From: Acidimicrobiales bacterium
Lineage (GTDB): Bacteria; Actinomycetota; Acidimicrobiia; Acidimicrobiales; MedAcidi-G1
Assembly (NCBI GenBank): GCA_022452145.1
Contig: JAKURY010000002.1
Span: 1 to 64,000 of the forward strand
Direction: 5' to 3'
Length of the DNA: 64,000 nucleotides
Part shown: positions 23,706 to 31,669 of the stretch, in pieces
How positions within the stretch are numbered: position 1 is the first letter of the stretch
Layout: the number at the start of each line of letters is the position of its first letter
Program-made: the position numbers and the translations under genes
Notes under the pieces: model-generated
What the model saw: the letters and a program-made list of their open reading frames with translations, nothing else
Database searches by the model: none
Told to the model about the DNA's origin: nothing

Positions 23706-24980
23706 GTGACCGAAGCCAACCGGACGCTTTTCGAACGGGCGCAGCGGGTCATCCCCGGCGGGGTCAACTCGCCGGTCCGGGCCTTCGGGTCGGTGGGCGG
23801 CACGCCCTACTTCGTCTCACGGTCGGACGGTCCCTACGTGTGGGACGCCGACGGCCGCCGCTACATCGACTACGTGCAGTCCTACGGGCCCGGGATACTC
23901 GGCCACGCCCATCCGGCGGTCCTGGAGGCCATCTCGGTGGCCGCCTCCAGGGGCACCAGCTACGGTGCCCCGACCGAGGCCGAGGTGGTGATGGCCGAGA
24001 TGGTCGTGGACCGCGTCGCCGGCCTCGAATCCGTCCGGTTCGTGTCGTCGGGTACGGAGGCCACCATGTCGGCCGTGCGCCTGGCGCGGGGCGCCACCGG
24101 TCGCCCGGGGATCGTGAAGTTCGCCGGCTGCTACCACGGGCACGGCGACGCTCTGCTGGCCGCGGGCGGCAGCGGGGTGGCCAACCAGGGCCTGACCGGG
24201 TGCGACGGCGTCACAGTCGGCGCCGTCGCCGACACCATCGTCGCCCCGTACAACGTGGTACCCGAACTGGACGACACCATCGCCGCTGTGATCGTGGAAC
24301 CGGTGGCTGCAAACATGGGCCTCGTCGCGCCGGCGTCCGGCTTCCTCGAGGGCCTCCGGGCGGCCTGCGACGCCTCCGGGGCGCTGCTCGTCTTCGACGA
24401 GGTCATCACCGGGTTCCGCCTTGCCCGCGGAGGGGCGACAGGGTGGTTCGGGGTGACCCCCGACCTGTGGTGCTTCGGCAAGGTCATCGGCGGCGGCCTG
24501 CCGGTCGGCGCCTTCGGCGGCCGCTGGGACGTCATGGAGTGCCTGGCCCCGCTGGGCGGCGTGTACCAGGGCGGCACCCTGTCGGGCAACCCTCTGGCCA
24601 TGGCCGCCGGTCGTGCCACGCTCGAGTTGCTCGACGACGGTGCCTTCGACCGGCTGACCGCCAAGTCGGCGCGCCTGGCCGACGGGCTGGCGTTCGCCTT
24701 CAGCGGAGCCGGCCTCGACGCCGTGCTGCCCCGGGTGGGTTCGCTGCTGGGCTGCTTCTTCGGCGACGTTGCTCCAACCGACTTCGACGAGGCGAAGGCG
24801 CTGGCTGACAACGGCATCTACCCGAAGGTCTTCCACGCCCTCCTGGAGCGGGGGGTGGCGCTGGCCCCCGGCGCCTACGAGGCCCTGTTCCCGAGCCTCG
24901 CCCACACCGAAGCGGTCATCGACGAGACGATTTCCATCGCTGCGGAGGCTGCCGTCATGGTGGCTGCCGAGCTGGCCTGA
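23706..24980 (+). CDS. hemL: Glutamate-1-semialdehyde 2,1-aminomutase
   Basis: A 424-residue class-III PLP aminotransferase. IPGGVNSPVRAF at residues 16-27 is the family fingerprint. FVSSGTEATMSAVRLAR binds phosphate, FDEVITGFR carries the PLP aspartate, and the catalytic lysine is in CFGKVIGGGLPVGAF. It converts glutamate-1-semialdehyde to ALA, completing the C5 pathway with hemA. The start is GTG, 7 bases after hemB. It is convergent with pgi, 11 bases apart. Confidence 0.95.
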   Translation: MTEANRTLFERAQRVIPGGVNSPVRAFGSVGGTPYFVSRSDGPYVWDADGRRYIDYVQSYGPGILGHAHPAVLEAISVAASRGTSYGAPTEAEVVMAEMVVDRVAGLESVRFVSSGTEATMSAVRLARGATGRPGIVKFAGCYHGHGDALLAAGGSGVANQGLTGCDGVTVGAVADTIVAPYNVVPELDDTIAAVIVEPVAANMGLVAPASGFLEGLRAACDASGALLVFDEVITGFRLARGGATGWFGVTPDLWCFGKVIGGGLPVGAFGGRWDVMECLAPLGGVYQGGTLSGNPLAMAAGRATLELLDDGAFDRLTAKSARLADGLAFAFSGAGLDAVLPRVGSLLGCFFGDVAPTDFDEAKALADNGIYPKVFHALLERGVALAPGAYEALFPSLAHTEAVIDETISIAAEAAVMVAAELA

Positions 24981-24991
24981 GGCCCGACTGG

Positions 24992-26614
24992 TCAGGACCC
25001 GCGTAGGGCGCGGTAGCGACGGAGCAGTTCGGCCGTCGAGCTGTCATGGGCCCCGTCACCTGCCAGGTCACCGGCGATGCGGGCGGCCAGTTCCTTGCCC
25101 AACTCCACCCCCCACTGGTCGAACGGGTCTATGCCCCAGACGGCACCCGCGGCGATCGTCCGGTGCTCGTAGGTGGCCAGCAACTGGCCCACCGCCGACG
25201 GGGTGAGCTCGGGTACCAGGATGGTCGTCGATGGCCGGTCACCGGGAAAGGTGCGATGCGGGACCAGGGCCGGTGGAACGCCGGCGGACGCCGCCTCATG
25301 GCTCGTCCTTCCGAATGCCAGGGCCTCGGCCTGGGCGGCCAGGTTGGCCAGCAACAGGTCCTGGTGGGCGCCACGCGGGTCCTCGACGGGTCGGGCCACG
25401 CCGATCAGGTCGCACGGCACCACGTCGGTGCCCTGGTGCAGCCACTGGAAGAAGGCGTGCTGTCCGTCGGTGCCGGGTGCCCCCCAGACCACCGGTCCGC
25501 TGGGAGCGTCCAGAGCGTGGCCGTCGTCGGTGACCCTCTTGCCGAGGCTCTCCATCGAGAGCTGCTGCAGGTAGGGGGGCAGCAGTCGGAGCCGGTGGGC
25601 GTAGGGCACCACGGCCATCGACGTGCGTCCCAGGAACGACCGGTTCCAGACGTCGATGAGCCCGAGCAGCACCGGTCCGTTCCTCAGCGTCTTGGAGTTG
25701 GCTACGTGTTCGTCGACGAGCCGCATGCCTGCCAGGAGCTCGGCGAACGCCGACGACCCGATGGCCACCATGACCGCCAGCCCGACCGCCGACGGAAGCG
25801 AGAACCGGCCGCCCACCCACTCGGGCAGGGCGAAGGTCATCTCCGCGGCCACGCCGAGGGCCGCAGCCCGGGCCGGGTACGCGGTGACGGCCACCAGGTG
25901 GCCTGCCGCCAGGTCGTTGCCGAGCCCGTCGGCCAGCCAGGCGCGGGCGCTCTCGGCCGCCGTGAGGGTCTCGACCGTGGTGAACGACTTGGAGCACACC
26001 ACCACCAGCGTGTGGGCCGGCTTCAACCCGGCGAGTGCGGCGGCCAGGTCGGCACCGTCCAGGTTCGAGGAGAAGCGCACCGTGAGGTCGGGATGCACCA
26101 GGTGGGCCAGGGCGTCGGCTGCCAGCGCCGGTCCCAGGTGGCTGCCACCTATGCCCAGGCTGACCACCGCGGTTATCGGGTGTCCCGTGGCTCCCCGCAT
26201 GCTGCCGTCCCGGATCGAGGTCGCCAGGTCGGACATCCGGTCCAGGGTGGCGTGCACCCCGGGTACCACGTCGACGCCATCCACCTGGATCACCTCGTGG
26301 CGGGGTGCACGCAAGGCGGTGTGGAGCGCCGGGAGCCCCTCGGTTGCGTTGACCGGTTGGCCGTCCAGCATGCGCGCCAGCATGGTGGCCACCGACCGGT
26401 CCTCGGCCAGCGCCGCCAGCAGGGCGAGGGTCTCGTCGGTCACCTGCTGGCGGGACGGGTCGATCCAGAGGTCTCCCACCTCGACTCCCAGCCGGGTGGC
26501 CCGGTCGGGATTGTCGGCGAACAGGTTCCTGAGCGACGGGATGCCACCGTCGCGGTGGCTGGCCAGGGCCGCCCAGGCGGCGGTTTCGGTCGTCGAGCCG
26601 GTCACGTCGGCCAT
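24992..26614 (-). CDS. pgi: Glucose-6-phosphate isomerase
   Basis: A 540-residue enzyme with both family signatures: LPEWVGGRFSLPSAVGL and GIDPFDQWGVELGK. SLGIGGSHLGPALAADAL and the catalytic GTDGQHAFFQWLHQG are also present. It interconverts glucose-6-phosphate and fructose-6-phosphate. The ATG at 26614 is supported by a GGGGGAGA ribosome binding site directly upstream. It is the last gene of a minus-strand run after the membrane cytochrome and the geranylgeranyl-type reductase. Confidence 0.95.
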   Translation of the reverse strand: MADVTGSTTETAAWAALASHRDGGIPSLRNLFADNPDRATRLGVEVGDLWIDPSRQQVTDETLALLAALAEDRSVATMLARMLDGQPVNATEGLPALHTALRAPRHEVIQVDGVDVVPGVHATLDRMSDLATSIRDGSMRGATGHPITAVVSLGIGGSHLGPALAADALAHLVHPDLTVRFSSNLDGADLAAALAGLKPAHTLVVVCSKSFTTVETLTAAESARAWLADGLGNDLAAGHLVAVTAYPARAAALGVAAEMTFALPEWVGGRFSLPSAVGLAVMVAIGSSAFAELLAGMRLVDEHVANSKTLRNGPVLLGLIDVWNRSFLGRTSMAVVPYAHRLRLLPPYLQQLSMESLGKRVTDDGHALDAPSGPVVWGAPGTDGQHAFFQWLHQGTDVVPCDLIGVARPVEDPRGAHQDLLLANLAAQAEALAFGRTSHEAASAGVPPALVPHRTFPGDRPSTTILVPELTPSAVGQLLATYEHRTIAAGAVWGIDPFDQWGVELGKELAARIAGDLAGDGAHDSSTAELLRRYRALRGS

Positions 26615-26679
26615 TCTCCCCCGGTAGATCGCCGTCCGTGGGTCATCCGACCCGACGTCCGGCCCGGATGAGCAGTGGC

Positions 26680-27972
26680 TCAGGAGGCGACAAGGCGGTC
26701 GGGGACCAGGCGGACCATGCCGGAGATCGCCGAGTAGGCCGCCTCGGCGGCGCCCCGGTCCTCGTCCCTCATGAGGTTGGCCATCACCCGGAGCGCCCAC
26801 TCCATGAGGGGTTGGGACCGCATGCCGACCCGGGTCAACTCCCGGATCAAGGTCGGGTTGCCGATCACCTTCGCGAACAGGCGGGCCACCTTGAAGTAGA
26901 GGCCGTACTCCTCGTTCAGCAGGTCGGGGTAGCGGGCCAGCACGGCGTCGTCGCAGCGTGCGGCTGCCTCTGCGATGAGGCCGGCGGCCAGGCGACCGGT
27001 CTCGTAGGCGTAGTCGATGCCCTCGCCGTTGAACGGGTTCACGGCGCCGGCGGCATCGCCCACCACCAGCCAGTTGGGTCCGGCCTTGGGCCCGACGGAA
27101 CCTGCCATGGGCAGGCGGCCACCGGTCGGCGGGGCGGTTGGTCGGGTCGGATCTATCTGCCAGTGCTCGGGCAGCGTGTGGGCGAACTCCTCGAATAGGT
27201 GGCTGGTGTTGACCGACCTGTAGTCACGAAAGGTCGAAAGCAGCCCGATGCCCACGTTGACGGTCCCGTTGCCGACCGGGAAGATCCAGCCGTACCCGGG
27301 CATGGCGTTGCCGTTCCGGTCGCGGACGTCCAGCGACGACTCGATCCAGGGGTCGTCGTGGAGGGGGCTCTCGAAGTAGCCGCGGATGGCCATGCCCATC
27401 GGGTAGGTGCGGTCCCGCACCGTGCCCATCGCACGACCGAAGCGGGAGTTGGCTCCGTCGGCCACCACGACGTGGCGGGCCCGCAGGTCGTGTTCGGTCC
27501 CGCTGGCCTTGTCGAGCACGACGGCCCCGCCGATGGCGCCGGCCGCCGAACCAGCTGGGGGGTCCACAGGCCGGACCGCCTCGGTGCCCTGCAGCAGGGT
27601 GGCGCCTGCGCCCACGGCGTGGTCGGCCACGAAGCCGTCGAGGTCGCAGCGCCGCACCACGTACCCGTACGAGGGATAGACGGGGTGGTCGGGCCAGGCC
27701 ATCTCCATGGTGCGGCCGTGGGCGATGGCCCGCAGCCCCTCGAAGCGGTGGTACCCCTCCAGGGCGGGGCCGAGCCCCATCTCCTCCAGCTCGTGGACAG
27801 CCCGCGGCGGCAGGCCGTCACCACAGGTCTTGTCGCGCGGGAAGGTCTTGCGTTCGACGACGACGGTGTCGAGGCCGTGGGTGGCGGCCCAGTAGGCGGT
27901 GGCCGCCCCGGCCGGGCCTCCGCCGATGACCAGGAGGTCGTGGACCCTCTCTCCTGGGGACGTGTCGGTCAT
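26680..27972 (-). CDS. Geranylgeranyl/menaquinone reductase-family flavoprotein
   Basis: A 430-residue FAD protein. The N-terminal VIGGGPAGAATAYWAA binds FAD, FPRDKTCGDGLPPRAV is the GGR-family CGDG motif, and WLVVGDAAGAVNPFNGEGI is the second FAD motif. In actinobacteria such enzymes saturate isoprene units of menaquinone (MenJ) or of archaeal-type lipids. The setting beside two complex I operons and a quinol oxidising operon makes menaquinone the more likely substrate; this is inference. It starts 52 bases after the cytochrome gene on the same strand. Confidence 0.85.
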   Translation of the reverse strand: MTDTSPGERVHDLLVIGGGPAGAATAYWAATHGLDTVVVERKTFPRDKTCGDGLPPRAVHELEEMGLGPALEGYHRFEGLRAIAHGRTMEMAWPDHPVYPSYGYVVRRCDLDGFVADHAVGAGATLLQGTEAVRPVDPPAGSAAGAIGGAVVLDKASGTEHDLRARHVVVADGANSRFGRAMGTVRDRTYPMGMAIRGYFESPLHDDPWIESSLDVRDRNGNAMPGYGWIFPVGNGTVNVGIGLLSTFRDYRSVNTSHLFEEFAHTLPEHWQIDPTRPTAPPTGGRLPMAGSVGPKAGPNWLVVGDAAGAVNPFNGEGIDYAYETGRLAAGLIAEAAARCDDAVLARYPDLLNEEYGLYFKVARLFAKVIGNPTLIRELTRVGMRSQPLMEWALRVMANLMRDEDRGAAEAAYSAISGMVRLVPDRLVAS

Positions 27973-28024
27973 CGTTACGGCCGGGAGAAGGGGAGTTCCG
28001 GTCGGCCCCGCCGGGGCCGATGGA

Positions 28025-28786
28025 TCAGTGCCCGCCGTCGGTGGCGACGGAGTCCAGCAGGACCTGGATCTCGTCGACGGTGACCGTCGCCGGATCTAGG
28101 TGGCCATGCAGGTCGAGCTCGCCACCGTGGACGGCGTCGTCGATGGCTTCGGCCAACTCGGCGTCCTCGGCCGAGCCACTTAGTCGGACACGCTCGTGGA
28201 GGACCACGCCGATCAACTCCTCGGCGGTGAGGACGTCGCCCCAGGCAGGCATGCCGCCCTCGACGATGCGGCCCCGGCCAGGAGCGCCGTAGGAGTTGCC
28301 GAGGCCGACGCCGTCGGATCCGGTGGCCACCCACATGATGTGGGCCGCCGCGGTCGGGAAGGTGGCCAGCACCTCGCCGTCGGCTAGGGCATAACCACTG
28401 CCGCCCCCACCGGTGGTGCCGTGGCAACTGGCGCAACGGACCTCGTAGGCGTGGCTTCCAGCGGCGAGGACACCGGTGGCCTCCTGTGGTGGCCGCTCGA
28501 GGGTGCCCACGTACGAGATGGCCCAGATCGGGAGCAGCAGGAGGGTGCCGGCCGCCCACCACGGGATCTTCCCACGGGACTGCGCCGCTGCCACGTAGGC
28601 GGCGATGGGGGTAGGTGGCGCCTCGACCACCGGCGCCGGGTTGGCGGGAACGGTCGCCTCCGGGATGGCCGGGGTGGCCGGAGCGGTGGCGGTCGTATCG
28701 TCGGTACCGGTGTCCGCCGCTTCGCCGGCCGCCTTGGCCTTGGCAGCCTTGGCCCGCTTCAGGAGGTGTTCGGGGATCTCGGTCAA
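28025..28786 (-). CDS. Membrane-anchored monoheme cytochrome c
   Basis: A 253-residue protein. The N-terminus MTEIPEHLLKRAKAAKAKAA is followed by an Ala/Pro/Thr-rich linker, one transmembrane segment at about 75-95 (IPWWAAGTLLLLPIWAISYV), and a cytochrome c domain with CASCH and the likely Met ligand in VEGGMPAWG. The start is TTG with GGAG seven bases upstream. The same MTEIPEHL opening is found on the subunit-IV-like protein of the divergent operon, so the two probably belong to one system. It may carry electrons from the bc complex to an oxidase. Confidence 0.88.
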   Translation of the reverse strand: MTEIPEHLLKRAKAAKAKAAGEAADTGTDDTTATAPATPAIPEATVPANPAPVVEAPPTPIAAYVAAAQSRGKIPWWAAGTLLLLPIWAISYVGTLERPPQEATGVLAAGSHAYEVRCASCHGTTGGGGSGYALADGEVLATFPTAAAHIMWVATGSDGVGLGNSYGAPGRGRIVEGGMPAWGDVLTAEELIGVVLHERVRLSGSAEDAELAEAIDDAVHGGELDLHGHLDPATVTVDEIQVLLDSVATDGGH

Positions 28787-29091
28787 CGTGGGCTCCGGAG
28801 GAGTCAGGCGGGTCCGTAGGCTGTGGCGACGGGACCCTCGGACCTACGGCTGTCCGGTCTAGGACACCGGCAGGCTAGCGGGCACTGAAGGTCGGCGGGC
28901 GCCCGTCGGACCAGATGGCCAGCCGTGACAACGCCTTCCCGGGAGCGGTTCCCAAGGGGGGCGATCGGGCTCGTACGCAGGCGTTTGGTTCTGCCAGCGC
29001 CCTGGTAGACACCTGCACCGGGATCGCCACCAGGACCGTCCATTCGGGTCTCCAGATCGGGCCAGCATGACGATGATCAAGTCGTTAGCAT

Positions 29092-29114
29092 GGTGCACGT
29101 ACACTTTGTGCACC
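29092..29114. repeat. Inverted repeat spanning the bc operon promoter
   Basis: GGTGCAC (29092-29098) and GTGCACC (29108-29114) are perfect 7-base arms around nine bases that contain the -10 candidate. The right arm is part of the Rex operator, so the left arm may be a second, weaker regulatory half-site. Confidence 0.55.
29100..29105 (+). promoter_or_regulatory. Candidate -10 element (TACACT) of the cytochrome bc operon
   Basis: TACACT matches TANNNT and directly abuts the Rex operator. The transcript would begin near 29112, inside the operator, and carry a leader of about 46 bases with the GAGGAGG ribosome binding site at 29141-29147. Confidence 0.5.
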
Positions 29115-29123
29115 GTTTCACGA
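29106..29123. promoter_or_regulatory. Rex operator upstream of the cytochrome bc operon
   Basis: TTGTGCACCGTTTCACGA matches TTGTGAAnnnnTTCACAA at 12 of 14 defined positions. The 16 bases at 29106-29121 are the exact reverse complement of those in the rex promoter (18898-18913). Its place over the expected transcription start fits repression when NAD+ is high. Confidence 0.8.
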
Positions 29124-29157
29124 AGTCCACTGAAGCCACCGAGGAGGGCAGGGATCG

Positions 29158-29613
29158 ATGGTTGCGTTCGTGACCTCACTCCTCGTCATGGTGCTCCTCG
29201 TCGGTGGTGCCGACTGGTACCGCAAGCGCACCCCAGTGGACAAGGCGTTCACGTGGGGCGAGGCGATGCTCTTCGCCGGCTACGTGTTCTTCATCTTCTG
29301 GTGGGGCTACGGCGTGGTGCCCCACCAGTGGCTGACCTGGGCGGACAGCGAGCTGAACTGGCGACGCGACCGCTTCCTGATGGGCCCGCAGCTCCCCTGG
29401 ACCGGTGACCGGGGCATCGTCGAGTGGGGCCTTCCGTTCACCATGACCTACCAGGTCATCCGCGACCTGGTAGCCGTCGGCATCTACGGCGTCGTCCTGG
29501 GCGGCAACGTCGTCATGTGGCGGCAGTGGCAGAACCGCGGCCAGGAGCAGAACGCTCCCAGGCCCACGTCGGAGTACGGGCGTCCGCTGGTCACCGAAGG
29601 GGTCGGCTCGTGA
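29158..29613 (+). CDS. Membrane protein of unknown function, first gene of the bc operon
   Basis: A 151-residue protein with three likely membrane segments (about 2-18, 35-55 and 102-120). Between the second and third lies a Trp-rich loop (VPHQWLTWADSELNWRRDR). It has no cofactor motif. The ATG has a strong GAGGAGG site 10 bases upstream, and its stop overlaps the ferredoxin start (GTGA). Position suggests a structural or assembly subunit of the quinol-cytochrome c reductase. I do not recognise a named family. Confidence 0.8.
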   Translation: MVAFVTSLLVMVLLVGGADWYRKRTPVDKAFTWGEAMLFAGYVFFIFWWGYGVVPHQWLTWADSELNWRRDRFLMGPQLPWTGDRGIVEWGLPFTMTYQVIRDLVAVGIYGVVLGGNVVMWRQWQNRGQEQNAPRPTSEYGRPLVTEGVGS

Positions 29614-30026
29614 GCATCACCGACGCCAACCCGGAACATCCGACGTTCGTCGACGACTACGTGCTCCGCGAGGTCGACGCCGACTGGATGGCGGCCAACA
29701 ACCGGGTCAAGCAGTTCATCCACATCGACCAGGCCGAGTGCATCATGTGCGAGGGCTGCGTCGACATATGCCCGTGGAAGTGCATCCACATGGTCTCCCC
29801 GGCTGCCGTGGCCGAGTCGATCGGTACCGAGCAGCCCGGCACCGACCCCAGCGACCACGTCATCTTCACCATCGACGACGACGTCTGCACCCGGTGCGCC
29901 CTGTGCGTCGACCGGTGTCCCACGGGCGTGATAATCCTCGGGAAGTGCAGCGATCCGCCGGCTGACGGCGACGCACACCAGCGGACCAACACCCACGGCT
30001 ACGGCTACGGGATGCGGTTGGGCTAG
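29610..30026 (+). CDS. Two-cluster 4Fe-4S ferredoxin in the bc operon
   Basis: A 138-residue soluble protein. Cluster 1 cysteines are 44, 47, 50 and 54 (CIMCEGCVDIC), with an extra Cys58. Cluster 2 cysteines are 93, 96, 99 and 103 (CTRCALCVDRC). About 38 residues separate the two sets, longer than in small bacterial ferredoxins. The N-terminal 40 residues (start VSITDANPEH) are extra. Being encoded between bc complex subunits, it could link a low-potential donor to the complex; this is inference. Confidence 0.9.
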   Translation: MSITDANPEHPTFVDDYVLREVDADWMAANNRVKQFIHIDQAECIMCEGCVDICPWKCIHMVSPAAVAESIGTEQPGTDPSDHVIFTIDDDVCTRCALCVDRCPTGVIILGKCSDPPADGDAHQRTNTHGYGYGMRLG

Positions 30027-30074
30027 GCGGGACGATGAACGCAGGAACGATGGCCTCACAGGAGAACGAACGCC

Positions 30075-30839
30075 GTGGCTGACGACAAGAAGTCGGGTGG
30101 TCTGAGCCAGATGTCGGAACAGGTCCAGGCCTCCCAGGCCTGGAGCTCGATATTCCGGCCGGGTTCGATCTTCAGGAAGGGCTACAGCGACAGCCCCCGG
30201 AACCGGTCGTACGTGATCATGAACAGCGTGCTGTACCACCTCCATCCGGTGAAGGTGAAGCGCCACGCGGTGAAGGTCAGCTACACCCTCTGCCTGGGTG
30301 GTCTGAGCTTCTTCCTGTTCATACACCTCACGGTCACCGGCATCTTCCTGATGTTCTTCTACCGGCCGACCGCCGCGCAGGCCTGGAATGACATCCAGAC
30401 CCTGCAGACCGCCGTCGGATTCGGCCTGCTGGTCAGGAACATGCACAGGTGGGCGGCCCACCTCATGGTGCTGTCCGTCTTCCTGCACATGGCACGGGTC
30501 TTCTACCACGGGGCCTACAAGCCGCCCCGTGAGTTCAACTGGGTAATCGGCGTGATGCTGCTGCAGTTCACCCTGCTGTTGTCGTTCACCGGCTACCTCC
30601 TCCCCTGGGACCAGCTGGCCCTCTGGGCGGTGACGGTGGGAACGAACATGATGGGCTTCACACCGGTGTTTGGTGAACAGGTCCGGTTCGTCCTGCTCGG
30701 AGGCGTCGAGATCGGCACCGACACCCTGCTCCGCTGGTACACCCTCCACGTCCTGATGCTCCCATTCGTGCTTGTCATCTTCCTGGCTATCCACTTCTGG
30801 CGGGTCCGCAAGGACGGTGGCATCTCCGGGCCGTTGTAG
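30075..30839 (+). CDS. Cytochrome b6-type subunit (N-terminal half of cytochrome b)
   Basis: A 254-residue membrane protein with four core helices. Heme ligands are His124/His138 (spacing 14) and His225/His240 (spacing 15); the latter spacing is the b6f type. Cys73 in YTLCLGGL aligns with the YCLGG cysteine that covalently holds heme ci in b6f complexes. FYRPTAAQAW, LLPWDQLALWAV and the C-terminal GGISGPL also match b6. It binds two b hemes and forms the quinol sites with the next gene product. The start is GTG. The N-terminal 50 residues are an extra soluble extension. Confidence 0.93.
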   Translation: MADDKKSGGLSQMSEQVQASQAWSSIFRPGSIFRKGYSDSPRNRSYVIMNSVLYHLHPVKVKRHAVKVSYTLCLGGLSFFLFIHLTVTGIFLMFFYRPTAAQAWNDIQTLQTAVGFGLLVRNMHRWAAHLMVLSVFLHMARVFYHGAYKPPREFNWVIGVMLLQFTLLLSFTGYLLPWDQLALWAVTVGTNMMGFTPVFGEQVRFVLLGGVEIGTDTLLRWYTLHVLMLPFVLVIFLAIHFWRVRKDGGISGPL

Positions 30840-30854
30840 GCCGAGGGCGGACGC

Positions 30855-31613
30855 ATGACCGAGATTCCGGAACACCTCAGGAAGCGGGCCGAGGCCGCCA
30901 AGGCCAAGGCGCAGGCCGCCGCGGGCGGCACTACGCCGGACGACGACTCACCGGCGCCCGACGCTCCGGCCGGCACCGTTCCGTCGGGCGACGACAAGAT
31001 CCCCAGCCACCTCCTGGATCGCGGCACCGCGGCCGCAGACCAGCCGGTGCCCACGGCCGGCACACTGGTACCGGCGGCTGGCGGCCTGGCGGCCCCGGCC
31101 GGCAGCAGCGGCCCGGACGGCCACAACCAGCGCCTGCTGACCGTGGTCAAGTCGGGCTCCATCCAGGACACCAGGGCCACCCCGGTCGACAAGGTCCACG
31201 TGTGGCCCCACCTCCTGCTGGTCGAGTTCCTTGCGGCTCTGGCCGTCACGCTGTTCACGTTGCTGTTCGCGATATTCGTGAACGCCCCGCTGCTGGAGCT
31301 GGCCGACTTCAACAAGACGCCGAACCCCTCCAAGGCGCCGTGGTACTTCCTGGGCCTCCAGGAGCTGCTCACCATGTTCCACCCGATGGTGGCCGGGGTG
31401 ACCATCCCCGGCATCGGGCTGTTCCTGCTGATCCTGGCGCCCTACATCGACAAGAACCCATCGAGGCGTCCTGAGGACCGCAAGTTCGCCATCTCGTTGA
31501 TGACCATCCACCTCATGTTCTGGTCGGTGCTGGTCATGATCGGGTCCTTCTTCCGGGGTCCCGGCTTCAACTTCGTCTTCCCGTGGAATGCCGGCCTCTT
31601 CTTCGAACTGTGA
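30855..31613 (+). CDS. Subunit-IV-like C-terminal half of cytochrome b with a long N-terminal extension
   Basis: A 252-residue protein. Residues 1-112 are a soluble Ala/Pro-rich extension that starts MTEIPEHLRKRAEAAKAK and has a second related motif, KIPSHLLDRG, at 48-57. Residues 113-252 carry three helices. The quinol-site motif of the family (PEWY) is here APWY, residues 161-164, in NPSKAPWYFLGLQEL. It pairs with the b6-type protein. The start is ATG, 15 bases after the b6 gene. Confidence 0.9.
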   Translation: MTEIPEHLRKRAEAAKAKAQAAAGGTTPDDDSPAPDAPAGTVPSGDDKIPSHLLDRGTAAADQPVPTAGTLVPAAGGLAAPAGSSGPDGHNQRLLTVVKSGSIQDTRATPVDKVHVWPHLLLVEFLAALAVTLFTLLFAIFVNAPLLELADFNKTPNPSKAPWYFLGLQELLTMFHPMVAGVTIPGIGLFLLILAPYIDKNPSRRPEDRKFAISLMTIHLMFWSVLVMIGSFFRGPGFNFVFPWNAGLFFEL

Positions 31614-31669
31614 TCGCCATGGACCTCCGTACCCGACGCGCCTTCCCGATGGACCACAGGAGCTGACCC

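Larger units (their letters stand above)
28787..29157. other. 371-base divergent intergenic region
   Basis: No credible gene on either strand. The right end (29092-29153) holds the regulated promoter of the cytochrome bc operon: a dyad, a -10 candidate, a Rex operator and a strong ribosome binding site. The rest (28804-29060) shows no tRNA or clear terminator. Confidence 0.6.

Noticed and set aside
26640-26653. A 5-base stem (GGGTC/GACCC) between the GGR-type reductase gene and pgi considered as a terminator
   Set aside because: The stem is short and no T-tract follows on the minus strand, and pgi lies close downstream on the same strand.
25046-26671. A 541-codon plus-strand open frame opposite pgi
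   Set aside because: pgi on the minus strand has both family signatures and a good ribosome binding site; the opposite frame is low-complexity.
28804-29043. A 79-codon minus-strand frame in the divergent intergenic region
   Set aside because: Arg/Pro/Gly-rich, no ribosome binding site and no similarity I can see. It looks like chance in GC-rich DNA.
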